60,748 nucleotides of DNA from Kiritimatiellia bacterium. GTDB taxonomy: Bacteria; Verrucomicrobiota; Kiritimatiellia; JAFGHX01. The stretch is from NCBI GenBank assembly GCA_016929905.1, contig JAFGHX010000309.1:1-60748 (forward strand). The letters run 5' to 3'. Position numbers and translations under genes: made by a program. The notes under the pieces were generated by a model that had not been told where the DNA came from, ran no database searches, and saw only the letters and a list, made by a program, of their open reading frames with translations. This document shows positions 8,781 through 19,159 of the stretch, in pieces. Numbering within the stretch: position 1 is the first letter of the stretch; each line of letters starts with the position of its first letter.

Positions 8781-9709
8781 CGCGCCCGGCGCCTGCGCGC
8801 CGCGCGAGCGGCGCGGAGCGTGGCCAACGCATGCACCGCCAGCGTGGCGAGAATCACGCCGCCGCCCGCCAGCGTCGCGGCCGTCGGGCGGTCGTCGATC
8901 ACCAGGTAGGCCCACAACGGGCACGCGACCGGCTCGACGAGAATGAGAATCGAGGCTTCGGCGGCACGAACCGAGTGAACGCCGCGCTGGAACAGAAAGT
9001 ACGCCAGGCCGATCTGCACGGCGCCCAGAAAGAGAATTTGCGACCCGCTCGACACGTCCGGCCACACCCATCCCGGGCGGCGCAAGGCGGCGATCGGCAG
9101 CGCCACGAGGGCTGTGAGCAGGTTGCCCAGGGCCAGGCCCAGCACGCCGCTGCCGTCGCGCCACTTGCGCAGTGCGATCATGCAGCCGGCGAAGGTGAAA
9201 CCCGAAAGCACCCCCATCACGTTGCCGAACAGACACCGGCTCCCCGTAAGGCCACCGGCCGGGAAGATCAGCGCCATGCCGCCCAGAATGGCGACGATGG
9301 CGAGGACGTCCGGCCGGCGAAGCGGCTCCTTCAGGAGCCACGGCGACAACGCCAACACATAGACCGGCGCGGCGTACTGCAGCAGTATGGCGTTGGCCGT
9401 CGCCGTATACGTCTGGGCCAGCACGTACGGAAGCACGGTGCTCGCCACCAATACCGCCACGATCCACTGTGCCCGTGTCGGCCGGACCCGTCTCGGCCGG
9501 GCGATCAGCAGCAGCGTCACGCTCGCAATCAGAGAGCGCAGCCCCGCCACCTGCCAGCCGGACCACGCCGCGCCCGCTCCGGTCAGCTTTTTGATGAAAA
9601 GGCCGGAGGTGCTCCACAGCAGCGCCGCGACGACGCACAGAACCCGCCCCGTCCACGGACTCTGTTCCGTCTCTGTCGGTTCTCTGGAGATCGGTTGCGG
9701 TACGCTCAT
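8765..9709 (-). CDS. EamA/DMT-family transporter (10 TM)
   Basis: 314 aa. The protein is hydrophobic, with about ten membrane helices in two homologous halves, typical of EamA (DUF6) drug/metabolite transporters. It begins after MSVPQPISREP with CVVAALLWSTSGLFIKKL and ends with an Arg-rich cytoplasmic tail. GGAGGG lies 9 nt before the chosen ATG. Substrate cannot be predicted. It is convergent with the metallophosphoesterase gene. Confidence 0.9.
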   Translation of the reverse strand: MSVPQPISREPTETEQSPWTGRVLCVVAALLWSTSGLFIKKLTGAGAAWSGWQVAGLRSLIASVTLLLIARPRRVRPTRAQWIVAVLVASTVLPYVLAQTYTATANAILLQYAAPVYVLALSPWLLKEPLRRPDVLAIVAILGGMALIFPAGGLTGSRCLFGNVMGVLSGFTFAGCMIALRKWRDGSGVLGLALGNLLTALVALPIAALRRPGWVWPDVSSGSQILFLGAVQIGLAYFLFQRGVHSVRAAEASILILVEPVACPLWAYLVIDDRPTAATLAGGGVILATLAVHALATLRAARAARRRRARHLRR

Positions 9710-9834
9710 GTGCCGGGTCCCTCCTGCGTCCTTCCACGCGCCACGAACATTAGGAGAATGGCGCCGGTGGATCAACGCGAAATTGCATTGGCATTGTCTT
9801 GGCGTGGGCTTTCTGGTATGAAATGATCTTCGCT

Positions 9835-10035
9835 ATGGGTAGAATGTTTGACAGGCTGAGGGCTTCGGAGTTGTACTGTCCGCGTTGCCGCACGGCGCAA
9901 CCGGTCCGGGAGCGGCTGCTTCTGATCATTCCGCGCGGCGAGCTGCACGAGTATCGCTGCACGGTTTGCGGAGAATCGCTCGCGACACGGGAAGTCAAGA
10001 TGGCGCCGAAGCCTTTGGAACTGCCTCCCCGTTGA
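9835..10035 (+). CDS. Small two-CxxC zinc-ribbon protein
   Basis: About 66 aa, cytoplasmic. Two CxxC pairs (YCPRCRTAQ and RCTVCGES) separated by about 30 residues suggest one zinc-binding ribbon. Starts at 9823, 9835 and 9844 are all possible; none has a clear ribosome-binding site. It is the first gene of a run in one direction leading into rsmI. Function unknown. Confidence 0.6.
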   Translation: MGRMFDRLRASELYCPRCRTAQPVRERLLLIIPRGELHEYRCTVCGESLATREVKMAPKPLELPPR

Positions 10036-10102
10036 GGTCCGTTCGGAGATGGCCGGCCACTCCGGCGCCGGCGGCGATCTATGCGCCGGGCCCGAGGAGA
10101 CT

Positions 10103-10780
10103 ATGCAGCCCGGACTCTACATTGTGGGCACGCCTATCGGCAATCTCGGGGATATCACCTTGCGTGCACTGGACGCGTTGCGCGAGGCCGATCTGGTGCT
10201 GGCCGAGGACACGCGTCGCACAGGCCGTCTGCTGGCGCGCTATGAGATCGACTGCCCGTTGCTGAGTTGTCACAAGTTCAATGAAGCCTCGCGGGTGGAT
10301 GGCGTGCTGCAACGCATTCGCAGCGGCGCCGCCGTGGCCCTGGTGGCGGATTCGGGGATGCCCGGCGTGTCGGATCCCGGCGCGCGCGTCGTGACGGCCT
10401 GCCGCGAGAACGGCTTGCCCGTCACCGTCGTGCCCGGCCCCAGCGCCGTGCCGGCCGCCATTGCCCTTGCGGGCGTCCGCGGCAGCGGCTATCTGTTCGA
10501 GGGGTTTTTGCCGAAAAAACGCGGCGCGCGCGCCAAGAAGCTGGCGGAACTCGCGGGGCAGGCCTGCCCCGTCGTCTTCTTCGAGTCCCCCTACCGCCTC
10601 CTCAAGGTCCTGCAGGAAATGGCCGAGCTGCTGGGCGACCGTACCGTGTATGTCTGCCGTGAAATCACGAAGATCCACGAGGAATGCCGGGTCGGCCGGC
10701 CTGCCGAACTTGCGGCGGCCCTCCACAATCGGAGCATCAAGGGCGAAATTGTCGTGGTGATTGCACCCGCTACACATTGA
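10103..10780 (+). CDS. rsmI: 16S rRNA (cytidine(1402)-2'-O)-methyltransferase RsmI
   Basis: 225 aa. RsmI 2'-O-methylates C1402 of 16S rRNA using S-adenosylmethionine. Family signatures are present: LYIVGTPIGNLGDITLRAL at the N-terminus, LAEDTRRTGRLL, the SAM-binding VADSGMPGVSDPG, VPGPSAVPAAIALAG and FEGFLPKK. Somewhat shorter than E. coli RsmI, lacking much of its C-terminal extension. The start at 10103 has GAGGAG four bases upstream. Confidence 0.95.
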   Translation: MQPGLYIVGTPIGNLGDITLRALDALREADLVLAEDTRRTGRLLARYEIDCPLLSCHKFNEASRVDGVLQRIRSGAAVALVADSGMPGVSDPGARVVTACRENGLPVTVVPGPSAVPAAIALAGVRGSGYLFEGFLPKKRGARAKKLAELAGQACPVVFFESPYRLLKVLQEMAELLGDRTVYVCREITKIHEECRVGRPAELAAALHNRSIKGEIVVVIAPATH

Positions 10781-10841
10781 CAACACGCGCCAAATCGTGC
10801 TAACTCTTCGGGTGAATGGGCGGGATGAGTTGAGAAACGGG

Positions 10842-11384
10842 ATGAGTCCTGAACCGGATACGGATGTGCTGCTCGTGGCGGTGTGGCAAGAGTGGGCCTT
10901 TGTTCGTGTGCTCGGGCGCGGCTCCTTCAAGATCAGCTCTGCCCTCAAGCGGTTCCATACGGCCATGATCGAGCGTGGCTATGTCCTGCATGCGCTGGAC
11001 ATGGCGGACTGCCTTGGCTTGGACAGCACCTTTATGGGCGTCCTGGCGGGGATCGGGCTGCGGCTGAAACGGCGCGGCGAAGGCCGCCTCATCATGGTGA
11101 ACGTGAACAGCAAGATCAACAATCTGCTCGACACGCTTGGGCTGACCCATCTGATCTCGGCCTACGCGCCGGGGGACGAGCCGGGCGATCTGCGCGGCCG
11201 GCTTTCCTCATCGGAGGATTTGACCCCGCTCGACATGCCGCCCGACGACAAGAAGAACACCAGCATTACGATGCTGGACGCGCACGAAGACCTCATTGCG
11301 GCCTCGCCGGACAACCTGCCCAAGTTCAAAGACGTGTTGGAGTACCTGAGGGAGGACCTCAGCGACCGTGGAACGGCCGAGTGA
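10842..11384 (+). CDS. STAS-domain anti-anti-sigma factor
   Basis: 180 aa. The core (residues about 10-115) is a STAS fold with LDMADCLGLDSTFMGVLAGIGLRLK, in which the Ser of DST is the usual phosphorylation site of SpoIIAA/RsbV proteins. A 65-residue acidic tail of unknown role follows. The gene lies directly before a SpoIIE-type phosphatase, the classic pairing of a partner switch: dephosphorylated STAS protein captures an anti-sigma kinase. The kinase and its sigma factor are not in this window. The start is uncertain because the frame is open upstream to 10761. Confidence 0.8.
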   Translation: MSPEPDTDVLLVAVWQEWAFVRVLGRGSFKISSALKRFHTAMIERGYVLHALDMADCLGLDSTFMGVLAGIGLRLKRRGEGRLIMVNVNSKINNLLDTLGLTHLISAYAPGDEPGDLRGRLSSSEDLTPLDMPPDDKKNTSITMLDAHEDLIAASPDNLPKFKDVLEYLREDLSDRGTAE

Positions 11385-11490
11385 GGACTCGGCGCCCGGC
11401 GGGACCCGCGCTCCGCATGCACTATTGATCATCCAGCCGTTTTATGCCATAAATACGCCGTGCCCTAGTGCAGGGAAACCGGATGCTTCG

Positions 11491-12951
11491 ATGTACGTGA
11501 CCATTTCTCAATTTGAGCTCGTGGCGTTGCTCGTGGCCGCGCTCGGGTCCCTGCTCTGGCTGGCGCGCACCCTGCGCCATCTCGGGCGGTTGCGCGCGGA
11601 ACGGGACGGACTGGTGCAGGAGAAGGAGGTCGTCTTCAATTTCCTGCACGACGTCAGCGAAGTGTTCGCCGAAGAGGATTCGGTCGACTTCCACCCCCTC
11701 CTGGAACGCGTTCTGTTCTATGCCCTGCGTACAACCGGCGCCGGCGCCGGCGTGCTGTACCTCCTTGAGCCCAACGGCGAGGAGCTGCGCGCCCACGCCG
11801 TGTCGCGCCTGTTCCCGCCGCTCGCCGGCGGCGTGGATGCCGGCATCGACCGTGCGCTGAGCAAGGTGCGCTACATTGAGGGGCTCGTCAAGAAGCGCAT
11901 GATACGCCGCGGCGAAGGGCTCGTCGGGGACGTGGCGGAGAGCGGGGTTCCGATCCTGATCGAGGACGCCGAACGCGATCCGCGCGTGCCGAAATTCGAT
12001 CTGGACTACCTCAGAATCCATTCGATCCTGCTCGTCCCCATGCGGTTCCACCACCAGGTGATGGGCGTGCTGGCCGTCGTCAACCCCGTCGACGGCGAGC
12101 CGTTCCTGCAGGCGGATCAAAGCCTGCTCCAGGTGCTCGCCGATCAGGCCTCGGTCTCCATCAGTTTCGCCAAGTACAATGTGGCACTCGACGAAAAGCG
12201 CCGGCTCGATTACGATCTCGGTATCGCGCGCGACATCCAGCGCCAACTGCTCCCCAAGGAGATCCCGCAGGTCCCCGGCGTGGAGCTGGCCGCCTTCTCC
12301 GTGCCCGCCAAGGAGGTCGGCGGCGACTACTACGACTTCATCGCCGTGGACGACACGCACCTGGGCATTGTGATCGCCGACGTGTCCGGCAAGAGCGTCG
12401 CCGGCGCGATCGTCATGTCTGTCTGCCGCAGCGTGCTTCGTACCATGGCGCCCGGCTGCCTCAGCCCGGCCCACGTGCTGCGCTCCTTGAACCGCGTCAT
12501 GAGCGAAGACATCCCCGAGGACATGTTCGTCAGCGTTTTGTACATGATACTCGACACGCGCACGCATGAACTGGTCGTCGCCCGGGCCGGGCACGTCCGG
12601 CCGATCGTCAACCCGCGCGAACGCGGCGAGCCCTGGACGATTGACTCCGAGGGGATTGCCATCGGCATGCTGGACCCGGACACTTTCGATGCCGCCCTCG
12701 ACGAAAACAGGACGGCCCTGCAGCCCGGCGATATGGTCGTCGGTTACACCGACGGCGTGACCGAAGCCATGGACCAGCGCCAGCATGAGTGGGGCGTGCT
12801 GAACCTGATCAAGACGATCCAGATTACGGCTATGGACCGCGAGGACGTCGCGCACCTGGTTGCGAATGTCCAGCGGAAGCTGCTGCAGTTCGCGGGGAAT
12901 ACGCCGCAATATGACGACATGACGCTCGTGGCCATGCGCATCACGCAATAG
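11491..12951 (+). CDS. SpoIIE/RsbU-type PP2C phosphatase with GAF domain
   Basis: 486 aa. Residues about 5-25 (FELVALLVAALGSLLWLA) form one membrane helix, followed by a short coiled coil, a GAF sensor domain (about 60-225) and a C-terminal PP2C/SpoIIE phosphatase domain (about 240-486). Metal-binding motifs are KEVGGDYYDF, VIADVSGKSVAGA, VGYTDGVTEA and YDDMTLVAMR. It should dephosphorylate the STAS protein encoded just upstream in response to a ligand at the GAF domain. In-frame codons back to 11368 lack protein-like character, so I start at MYVTISQFEL. Confidence 0.9.
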   Translation: MYVTISQFELVALLVAALGSLLWLARTLRHLGRLRAERDGLVQEKEVVFNFLHDVSEVFAEEDSVDFHPLLERVLFYALRTTGAGAGVLYLLEPNGEELRAHAVSRLFPPLAGGVDAGIDRALSKVRYIEGLVKKRMIRRGEGLVGDVAESGVPILIEDAERDPRVPKFDLDYLRIHSILLVPMRFHHQVMGVLAVVNPVDGEPFLQADQSLLQVLADQASVSISFAKYNVALDEKRRLDYDLGIARDIQRQLLPKEIPQVPGVELAAFSVPAKEVGGDYYDFIAVDDTHLGIVIADVSGKSVAGAIVMSVCRSVLRTMAPGCLSPAHVLRSLNRVMSEDIPEDMFVSVLYMILDTRTHELVVARAGHVRPIVNPRERGEPWTIDSEGIAIGMLDPDTFDAALDENRTALQPGDMVVGYTDGVTEAMDQRQHEWGVLNLIKTIQITAMDREDVAHLVANVQRKLLQFAGNTPQYDDMTLVAMRITQ

Positions 12952-12965
12952 TGGGGGCAAAGGGG

Positions 12966-13654
12966 ATGAGACGACGGACCAAGCGTATTATCCGCGTGCA
13001 GAAGGGTGACGACGCCCAGCCGGCAGAACCGCACGCAGACGAAAATGAGCATGTAGCCGGCCCGCCGCCCGAGCCCGGTGCGCAGGCGGCTGCCGGCCCG
13101 CAGGCGGACCCGCCGGCCCCTCCCGCTCAGAAGGAGGCACAGCCTCCGCAGGGCGAGACCGGGCAGGAGCCGGAGGACATCGAGGCGCTGAAGAACCGCC
13201 TTCTGCGGCTTCAGGCGGATTTCGACAACTTCAGAAAGCGTACGCTTCGCGAGAAGGACGAGCTTTACCAACGCGCCAACGAGGACATCATGCTCGAGCT
13301 GCTGCCGGTCCTGGACCATCTCGAGCTGGGCCTGCAGGCCGCGCGGGAGCACCATGCGGCGCCCGCCTTTGTCGAGGGGCTGCAGATGGTGGGCGACCAG
13401 TTGCTTGGCGCGCTGAAAAAGTTCGGCCTCACCCCCATCGAAACGGATTGCCGCCCGTTCGACCCCGAAGAGCATGAGGCGGTCTCGTATCTGCCTTCCC
13501 CGGAGCGCGCGGAAGGGCAAATCCTCGTCGAGACCCGAAAGGGGTATCGGCTCGGCCAGCGGCTGCTGCGCGCGGCGCAGGTCGTCGTGTCGAGCGGGCC
13601 GGCGGCGGGAGAACCGGGTCAACCGGCCGCGCAGGGGGCGGAGGAGCGGGGCTA

Positions 13655-13655
<1 letters not shown>
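12966..13655 (+). CDS. grpE: Nucleotide exchange factor GrpE
   Basis: 229 aa. A long Pro/Ala/Gln-rich N-terminal segment is followed by the GrpE coiled coil and four-helix bundle (LLRLQADFDNFRKRT, ELLPVLDHLELGLQAA) and the beta-wing signature (YRLGQRLLRAAQVVVS). GrpE releases ADP from DnaK. The start at 12966 has GGGGG eight bases upstream; a GTG at 12951 overlapping the previous stop is an alternative. The stop overlaps the dnaJ start (TAATG). dnaK is not next to it in the window. Confidence 0.95.
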
Positions 13656-14830
<1,175 letters not shown>

Positions 14831-14844
14831 CCCGGCCAAAACCC

Positions 14845-15642
14845 ATGATTCGGTGCTTTGTAGAACCCTCCGCCCTGCCTGAGCCCGAGATCGTGATCCG
14901 CGGGGAGGAGGCGCACCATCTGCTCCATGTGCGGCGTGTCGCCGCCGATGGGAACGTCACGCTCTTCGATGGGCAGGGCAATCAGGCATTGGCCGAGATC
15001 TCGGCCGTCCGCAAGCGCGAGGTGTGCGTCCGGGTGCTGAGCCGGAGGACGACCGCGCGGCCCGCTCCGCGGCTGGCACTCGTGCAGGCTGTGCCCAAGG
15101 GGCCGAGCATGGACCTGATCGTGCAGAAGGCCACCGAACTCGGCATCGCGGCCATCCAGCCTGTCCTTTCGGCACGGGGCGTGGTGCACCTGGACCGCCG
15201 GCAGGCGCCGAAGCGGCACGCACGCTGGCTGCGCATCGCCGTGAACGCGGCCAAGCAGAGCGGGGTCCTGTGGCTGCCCGACGTCCGGCCCGTTCGCCCG
15301 CTCGCCGAGTTGCTCGCCGGCCCGCCGCCCTGCGATACGGGCTTCATGGCCTCGCTCGCGCCCGGCGCGCGTCCCTTCCGGTCTGCCGTGGACGAGGCCA
15401 GGAAAGGGCGGCCCGGCCGCGTCGCACTGTTGATCGGCCCGGAAGGGGACTTTACGCCCGGCGAAACTGCCGATGCGAACCGCGCCGGATGGATTCCCGT
15501 CAGTCTCGGACCCGCCGTCCTGCGTGTCGAAACCGCCGCTCTGTTCGGGCTCAGCCTGCTCGTGTATGAGTTTGCCCGCAACCCGGAGGCCGGAGATCGG
15601 AGATCAGCGCTCAACGGCGCGCCCTCCGGGGCTGACGGCTAG
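14845..15642 (+). CDS. rsmE: 16S rRNA (uracil(1498)-N3)-methyltransferase RsmE
   Basis: 265 aa. N-terminal PUA-like domain (IRGEEAHHLLHVRR...VTLFDGQG) and C-terminal SPOUT/trefoil-knot methyltransferase with LLIGPEGDFTPGE and LGPAVLRVETAALF. RsmE methylates U1498 in the decoding centre. It begins 14 nt after dnaJ. The last ~15 residues (ARNPEAGDRRSA...) are non-conserved and run into repeat-like DNA. Confidence 0.95.
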   Translation: MIRCFVEPSALPEPEIVIRGEEAHHLLHVRRVAADGNVTLFDGQGNQALAEISAVRKREVCVRVLSRRTTARPAPRLALVQAVPKGPSMDLIVQKATELGIAAIQPVLSARGVVHLDRRQAPKRHARWLRIAVNAAKQSGVLWLPDVRPVRPLAELLAGPPPCDTGFMASLAPGARPFRSAVDEARKGRPGRVALLIGPEGDFTPGETADANRAGWIPVSLGPAVLRVETAALFGLSLLVYEFARNPEAGDRRSALNGAPSGADG

Positions 15643-15666
15643 CCTGAAACTTCCCCGAGTTCCCTA

Positions 15667-15697
15667 GAAAACTTGCTCGAGAACTTACTCGAGAACC
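15667..15697. repeat. 12-nt-period tandem repeat (CTCGAGAACTTA)
   Basis: Two units of CTCGAGAACTTA lie after rsmE. The 18-mer CTTGCTCGAGAACTTACT (15673-15690) recurs exactly at 28290-28307. A hairpin with stem CCCGCC/GGCGGG (15699-15715) follows but has no T-tail. This 129-nt spacer separates two convergent genes and holds nothing else I recognise. Confidence 0.7.
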
Positions 15698-15771
15698 CCC
15701 GCCGCAGCGGCGGGATCGACAAAGTTTCCACCTCGTTATATCCGGCGTCGCGCGGCGCGCCGCTTCTCCGT

Positions 15772-17034
15772 TCAGATCTGCATCAGCTCGGCCAGGTCGA
15801 CCACGCGGTTCTCACGGCGCGCGCGTTCGGCGGCGAACACCATCAGGTGCGTCTCCAGCGTCTCTTCCGGCCCGGACAGGATGCGCGAGGGGTCCTCGTT
15901 CGCCACGGCCGCCACGAAACTCTGCATCAGGCCGGTGTCGCCGCCGCCGTGCCCGCCCGCGATGGACGCATCCGAGGCGCGCGTGTCTATCGTTTCCGTG
16001 CGGTCCGTCAGGAAATCGTAGTGTTCGAGCGTTGAGCTGTCGCCCCGCAGTTCGCCGCGCGAGCCGAAGACCGTTGTCCGGCGCCCGGCCATCTTGGAGA
16101 ACGCTGTCATGGTGAAGGACGCGGTCTTTCCGCCCGCGAACAGCATACTCACGACCTGGTTGTCGACGACGTCGTTGTCGCACGCGTACACACAGCGTCC
16201 GTACGGGCCGGCTTGCAGCGCTTCCGTCACACCCGCCTCCGTCACCTCGGGCGTCAGCACGTTCACCGGCCAGCCGGTGCGGCCGCTTCGGAGGAAACCG
16301 AGATAGATCTTCTTCGCCGAGTATGGACACTGTGGCTCGACCGCACATGCCAGGCAATGCTCCGCCGCGCCCGCCGGCCTGCACGCCTTGCGGAAATGGT
16401 TGAGCGTCCCGAACGAGTGGACCTTGCGGCAGGGCGTGTTCATGATGTAGCGGATCCAGTCCAGATCGTGGCAGGATTTCGCCAGAAGCATGGGCGAGGA
16501 CTCCGCTTCGTTGCGCCAGTTCCCGCGCACGAACGCGTGCGCCTGGTGCCAGTACCCGACCGGCTCGAGGTGCTGCAGCGAGATCACCTCGCCGATCAGG
16601 CCGGAGTCGATCAGTTCCTTGACTTTGCGCGTGTAGGCCGTGTAGCGCAGGACGTGGCAGACGGCCAGAATGACCCCGTTCTTGATGGCCGACCCCACGA
16701 TGCGGCGGCAATCCCGCTCGTTGGGCGCCATCGGCTTCTCCAGCAGGATGTGGTAGCCCAGCTCGGCTGCGGCGACGGCCGGCGCGGCGTGCATGGCGTC
16801 CTGGGTCGCGATAATGATCGCATCGGCCAGCCGGCCCTTGGCCAGAAGTTCCTCCCAGCCATTGAAGACGTGCCCCGTCGCAATGCCGTGCCGGCTCGCC
16901 ATGCGTTCGCGGTAGAATGCGCGCGGTTCGGCAACCGCCACCACCTGTGCCTCCTGCGGATACTTCCCGGCGTAGTCCGCGTAGGCCGTTCCCCGGCCCC
17001 CGGCACCCAGAACGGCCAGCTTCACGCGTTGCAT
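15772..17034 (-). CDS. Gfo/Idh/MocA-family oxidoreductase
   Basis: 420 aa. N-terminal Rossmann fold with VKLAVLGAGGRGTAYADYAGKYP (GxGxxG NAD(P)-binding), the family EKP motif in HILLEKPMAPNE, and a C-terminal alpha/beta domain with SCHDLDWIRYIM. These enzymes oxidise or epimerise sugars and cyclitols; the substrate is not predictable. A Cys cluster in the middle (CRPAGAAEHCLACAVEPQC) is seen in a subset of the family and may bind metal. GGGAG lies before the chosen ATG. Located alone, convergent with rsmE. Confidence 0.88.
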   Translation of the reverse strand: MQRVKLAVLGAGGRGTAYADYAGKYPQEAQVVAVAEPRAFYRERMASRHGIATGHVFNGWEELLAKGRLADAIIIATQDAMHAAPAVAAAELGYHILLEKPMAPNERDCRRIVGSAIKNGVILAVCHVLRYTAYTRKVKELIDSGLIGEVISLQHLEPVGYWHQAHAFVRGNWRNEAESSPMLLAKSCHDLDWIRYIMNTPCRKVHSFGTLNHFRKACRPAGAAEHCLACAVEPQCPYSAKKIYLGFLRSGRTGWPVNVLTPEVTEAGVTEALQAGPYGRCVYACDNDVVDNQVVSMLFAGGKTASFTMTAFSKMAGRRTTVFGSRGELRGDSSTLEHYDFLTDRTETIDTRASDASIAGGHGGGDTGLMQSFVAAVANEDPSRILSGPEETLETHLMVFAAERARRENRVVDLAELMQI

Positions 17035-17118
17035 AGAGCGCTCCCTTTCGTTGTGCGGGCTCAAAGACCCGATAGAATGGCGGGAAGAGCCGCACGAGTC
17101 AACTCCGCAATAAAGGCG

Positions 17119-17147
17119 GGGACAAACACCCGGAAATCAGATACAAT
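17119..17147 (+). promoter_or_regulatory. Weak candidate promoter for secreted protein/radical SAM operon
   Basis: GGGACA, 17 nt, TACAAT, about 140 nt before the first gene of the operon. The -10 is good, the -35 poor. Confidence 0.3.
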
Positions 17148-17288
17148 AACGACCGGCCCGCGGGCGTTAAAGGGGTGGGCCCCGGCGGCCATAGGCCGGC
17201 GTCGGTGTGTGGCCCTCGGGGGGAGCGGGCAGGTGCGACGCTCGAAGCGCCCCGCTCGCCGACACGGTGAACCAGGAGGAACGGGTCT

Positions 17289-18227
17289 ATGAAGCGCGGC
17301 GCGATGTGCCGTCTGCTCGCTTTCGTGGTGGGGGGCGGTTGCCTCGTGCAACCGGCGGAGGCTGCTCCGCAGGAGGCCGATGGGGCAGCCGTCGCAAGAC
17401 AATGCCGTGAGTTGTCTCGCGACATCCCCTCGCTCTACTTGATCAACGGCCTGTTTCTATCGCCTGAACAGATCGGAGCCATGCTCCCCCTGCTGGAGCA
17501 GGCGCGGCAGATCCGGGACCGGGCGGAGGCGGAGGCGGAACGGGTTGGAGCCGAGCTGCGCGCGGAACTGGAAGGGCTCCGCGAGGAGTCCCTGAAGCAG
17601 GGCATGGAAGGCGGCCGCAGACGGACCCGTACCCGTTCGGGGCCGCGCCGAAAGCACCAGGAACTCCAGGCCCGGCTCCGGGATATGCGTGTGGAGGCAA
17701 ACGCCAAGATGGATGCGCTGGTCGACAGGGCGTTTGCGGTCCTGAGCGACAGCCAGAAGGATATTGTCACGAACTTCAAGCCCTGCTTCGTTCCGGCTCG
17801 GGATTTCAGGAATCCGGAGCGCGTGGGCCAGGCGACGGACGACACGTCGTTCGGCGAAGGACTCCTGGCGCGCCTGCGTCGGACGCCCGCGCCGCGGCTC
17901 GCCGCGGCGCGGGAACAGGCACTCGAGCGAATGGTCGAATACGCGCTGCACGAATACCACATTGCCTACAGCGATGCGATCAAGGCGGAGTTCCGCAAGG
18001 AATTCGCCGAGCGGCTCGACGCCGCCGTCGCCCGGTGCCGGAACATGACGGACGCGGATTTCGAGCTGGAAAAAGCGGATATGGCCCGGCAACTCACGGC
18101 GTTGGACTGCGGCAATAAGGACCGGTACAAGAGCGCCGCTGTCGTACGGTGGAAGGTGCGGCAGTACATCCTGAACCCGAATCTGACGCCCATCCTGGAA
18201 GCACGCGCGCAGGGAGCCGGCCAATGA
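17289..18227 (+). CDS. Secreted helical protein of unknown function
   Basis: 312 aa with an N-terminal signal peptide (LLAFVVGGGCLVQPAEA). The mature part is almost wholly alpha-helical: LSPEQIGAMLPLLEQARQI, then long Arg/Glu/Ala coiled-coil segments and a second helical half. The LSPEQ...ML pattern is reminiscent of Spy/CpxP-like periplasmic proteins, but I cannot assign a family. Strong AGGAGG precedes the start. It is the first gene of a three-gene operon with 4-bp overlaps, ending in a Tat-signal radical SAM protein. The following gene shows the same layout and may be a diverged paralog. Confidence 0.75.
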   Translation: MKRGAMCRLLAFVVGGGCLVQPAEAAPQEADGAAVARQCRELSRDIPSLYLINGLFLSPEQIGAMLPLLEQARQIRDRAEAEAERVGAELRAELEGLREESLKQGMEGGRRRTRTRSGPRRKHQELQARLRDMRVEANAKMDALVDRAFAVLSDSQKDIVTNFKPCFVPARDFRNPERVGQATDDTSFGEGLLARLRRTPAPRLAAAREQALERMVEYALHEYHIAYSDAIKAEFRKEFAERLDAAVARCRNMTDADFELEKADMARQLTALDCGNKDRYKSAAVVRWKVRQYILNPNLTPILEARAQGAGQ

Positions 18228-19159
18228 GGCGCGCGCTTGCCGTGGTGCTCACAGCGATCCCGCTGCTGGCCCCTCGCGCCCCGGGCGCCGACGAGCAGGG
18301 CCCGGAGCAGGCCCTGCAAGGGATTCGCGGGACAGCCCGGCTTATCGCGGAACTCGCGCCGTCCCCCCCGCAGGTTGAGGCGCTGATCCCCGTGGTCGAC
18401 GAGGCCCTGGCCGCCGCCGCGCAGGTGGAGCAGCGCATTCGGCAGTCTCAACAGCAAGCCGTCCGGTCCTACGCCGCCCTGAAGGAGGAACTCGCTGCTC
18501 AGAAGGTGACCCAGACCACGGAGCAGGCTGCCCAGCGCGCGCACGCGCAGGTGAAGCGGTTGCAGGAGGAGGATCTGGTCAGGGCACTGCTCGCCTGCGA
18601 ACCGAAAATCGATACCGTTCTCACCGCCGACCAGGTGGCCTTTCTCATCGCATACGACGAGAACGACAAGGTCGAGACGCAGCGGCGCAGGGGCTGCATT
18701 CGCGAGGTCCGGCATCTTGCCTTGACCGCGCTCGAGCGGGTTCGCGGCATGGATGAGGCGGAGCTGGCGAAGTCCGGCCCTGCAGTCTATGAAGGGTTCG
18801 TGACCACCTGCACCGACGACGGCCTGCTCGTGGCGGAGCGCCTCGATATCGAAGCGGGTCTTGCCGGCGCGATGGATGTGTTTCGGCGGGCACGCGCGAT
18901 GTCGCGAGCCGACTACCTGAAGGCGCGCACCGAACTGGCGGCCGCGTTGTGCCCCAGGACCGGCCTGCCGCGGCCGCCGATCTACAGCCATAAGGTCTAC
19001 CGCGGGACGCCGCTTCGACTGCTCGGACGTTCGTCCCGACAACTGTTCAGCGAGGCGGCCAGGGAAATTCTCGAACGGATGAAGGAACGGCCCTGGGCCT
19101 GGGACCGCAGCCGCAACGCGTTCCGAGGCGACAGACAGGACGATCCGTTGGCCCGATGA
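18224..19159 (+). CDS. Secreted helical protein of unknown function, second copy type
   Basis: 311 aa. Signal peptide MRRALAVVLTAIPLLAPRAPGA, then a helical protein with Gln/Glu/Arg-rich coiled coils (AQVEQRIRQSQQQAVRSYAALKEEL) and LTADQVAFLIAYDEND. ATG overlaps the preceding stop (ATGA) and its own stop region overlaps the radical SAM start, which implies translational coupling. Size, signal peptide and helical layout parallel the upstream gene. Function unknown. Confidence 0.75.
   Translation: MRRALAVVLTAIPLLAPRAPGADEQGPEQALQGIRGTARLIAELAPSPPQVEALIPVVDEALAAAAQVEQRIRQSQQQAVRSYAALKEELAAQKVTQTTEQAAQRAHAQVKRLQEEDLVRALLACEPKIDTVLTADQVAFLIAYDENDKVETQRRRGCIREVRHLALTALERVRGMDEAELAKSGPAVYEGFVTTCTDDGLLVAERLDIEAGLAGAMDVFRRARAMSRADYLKARTELAAALCPRTGLPRPPIYSHKVYRGTPLRLLGRSSRQLFSEAAREILERMKERPWAWDRSRNAFRGDRQDDPLAR

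Noticed and set aside
11422..12960. 512-codon minus-strand frame opposite the SpoIIE phosphatase
   Set aside because: His/Asp/Val-rich antisense translation without motifs; the plus strand has a full phosphatase domain.
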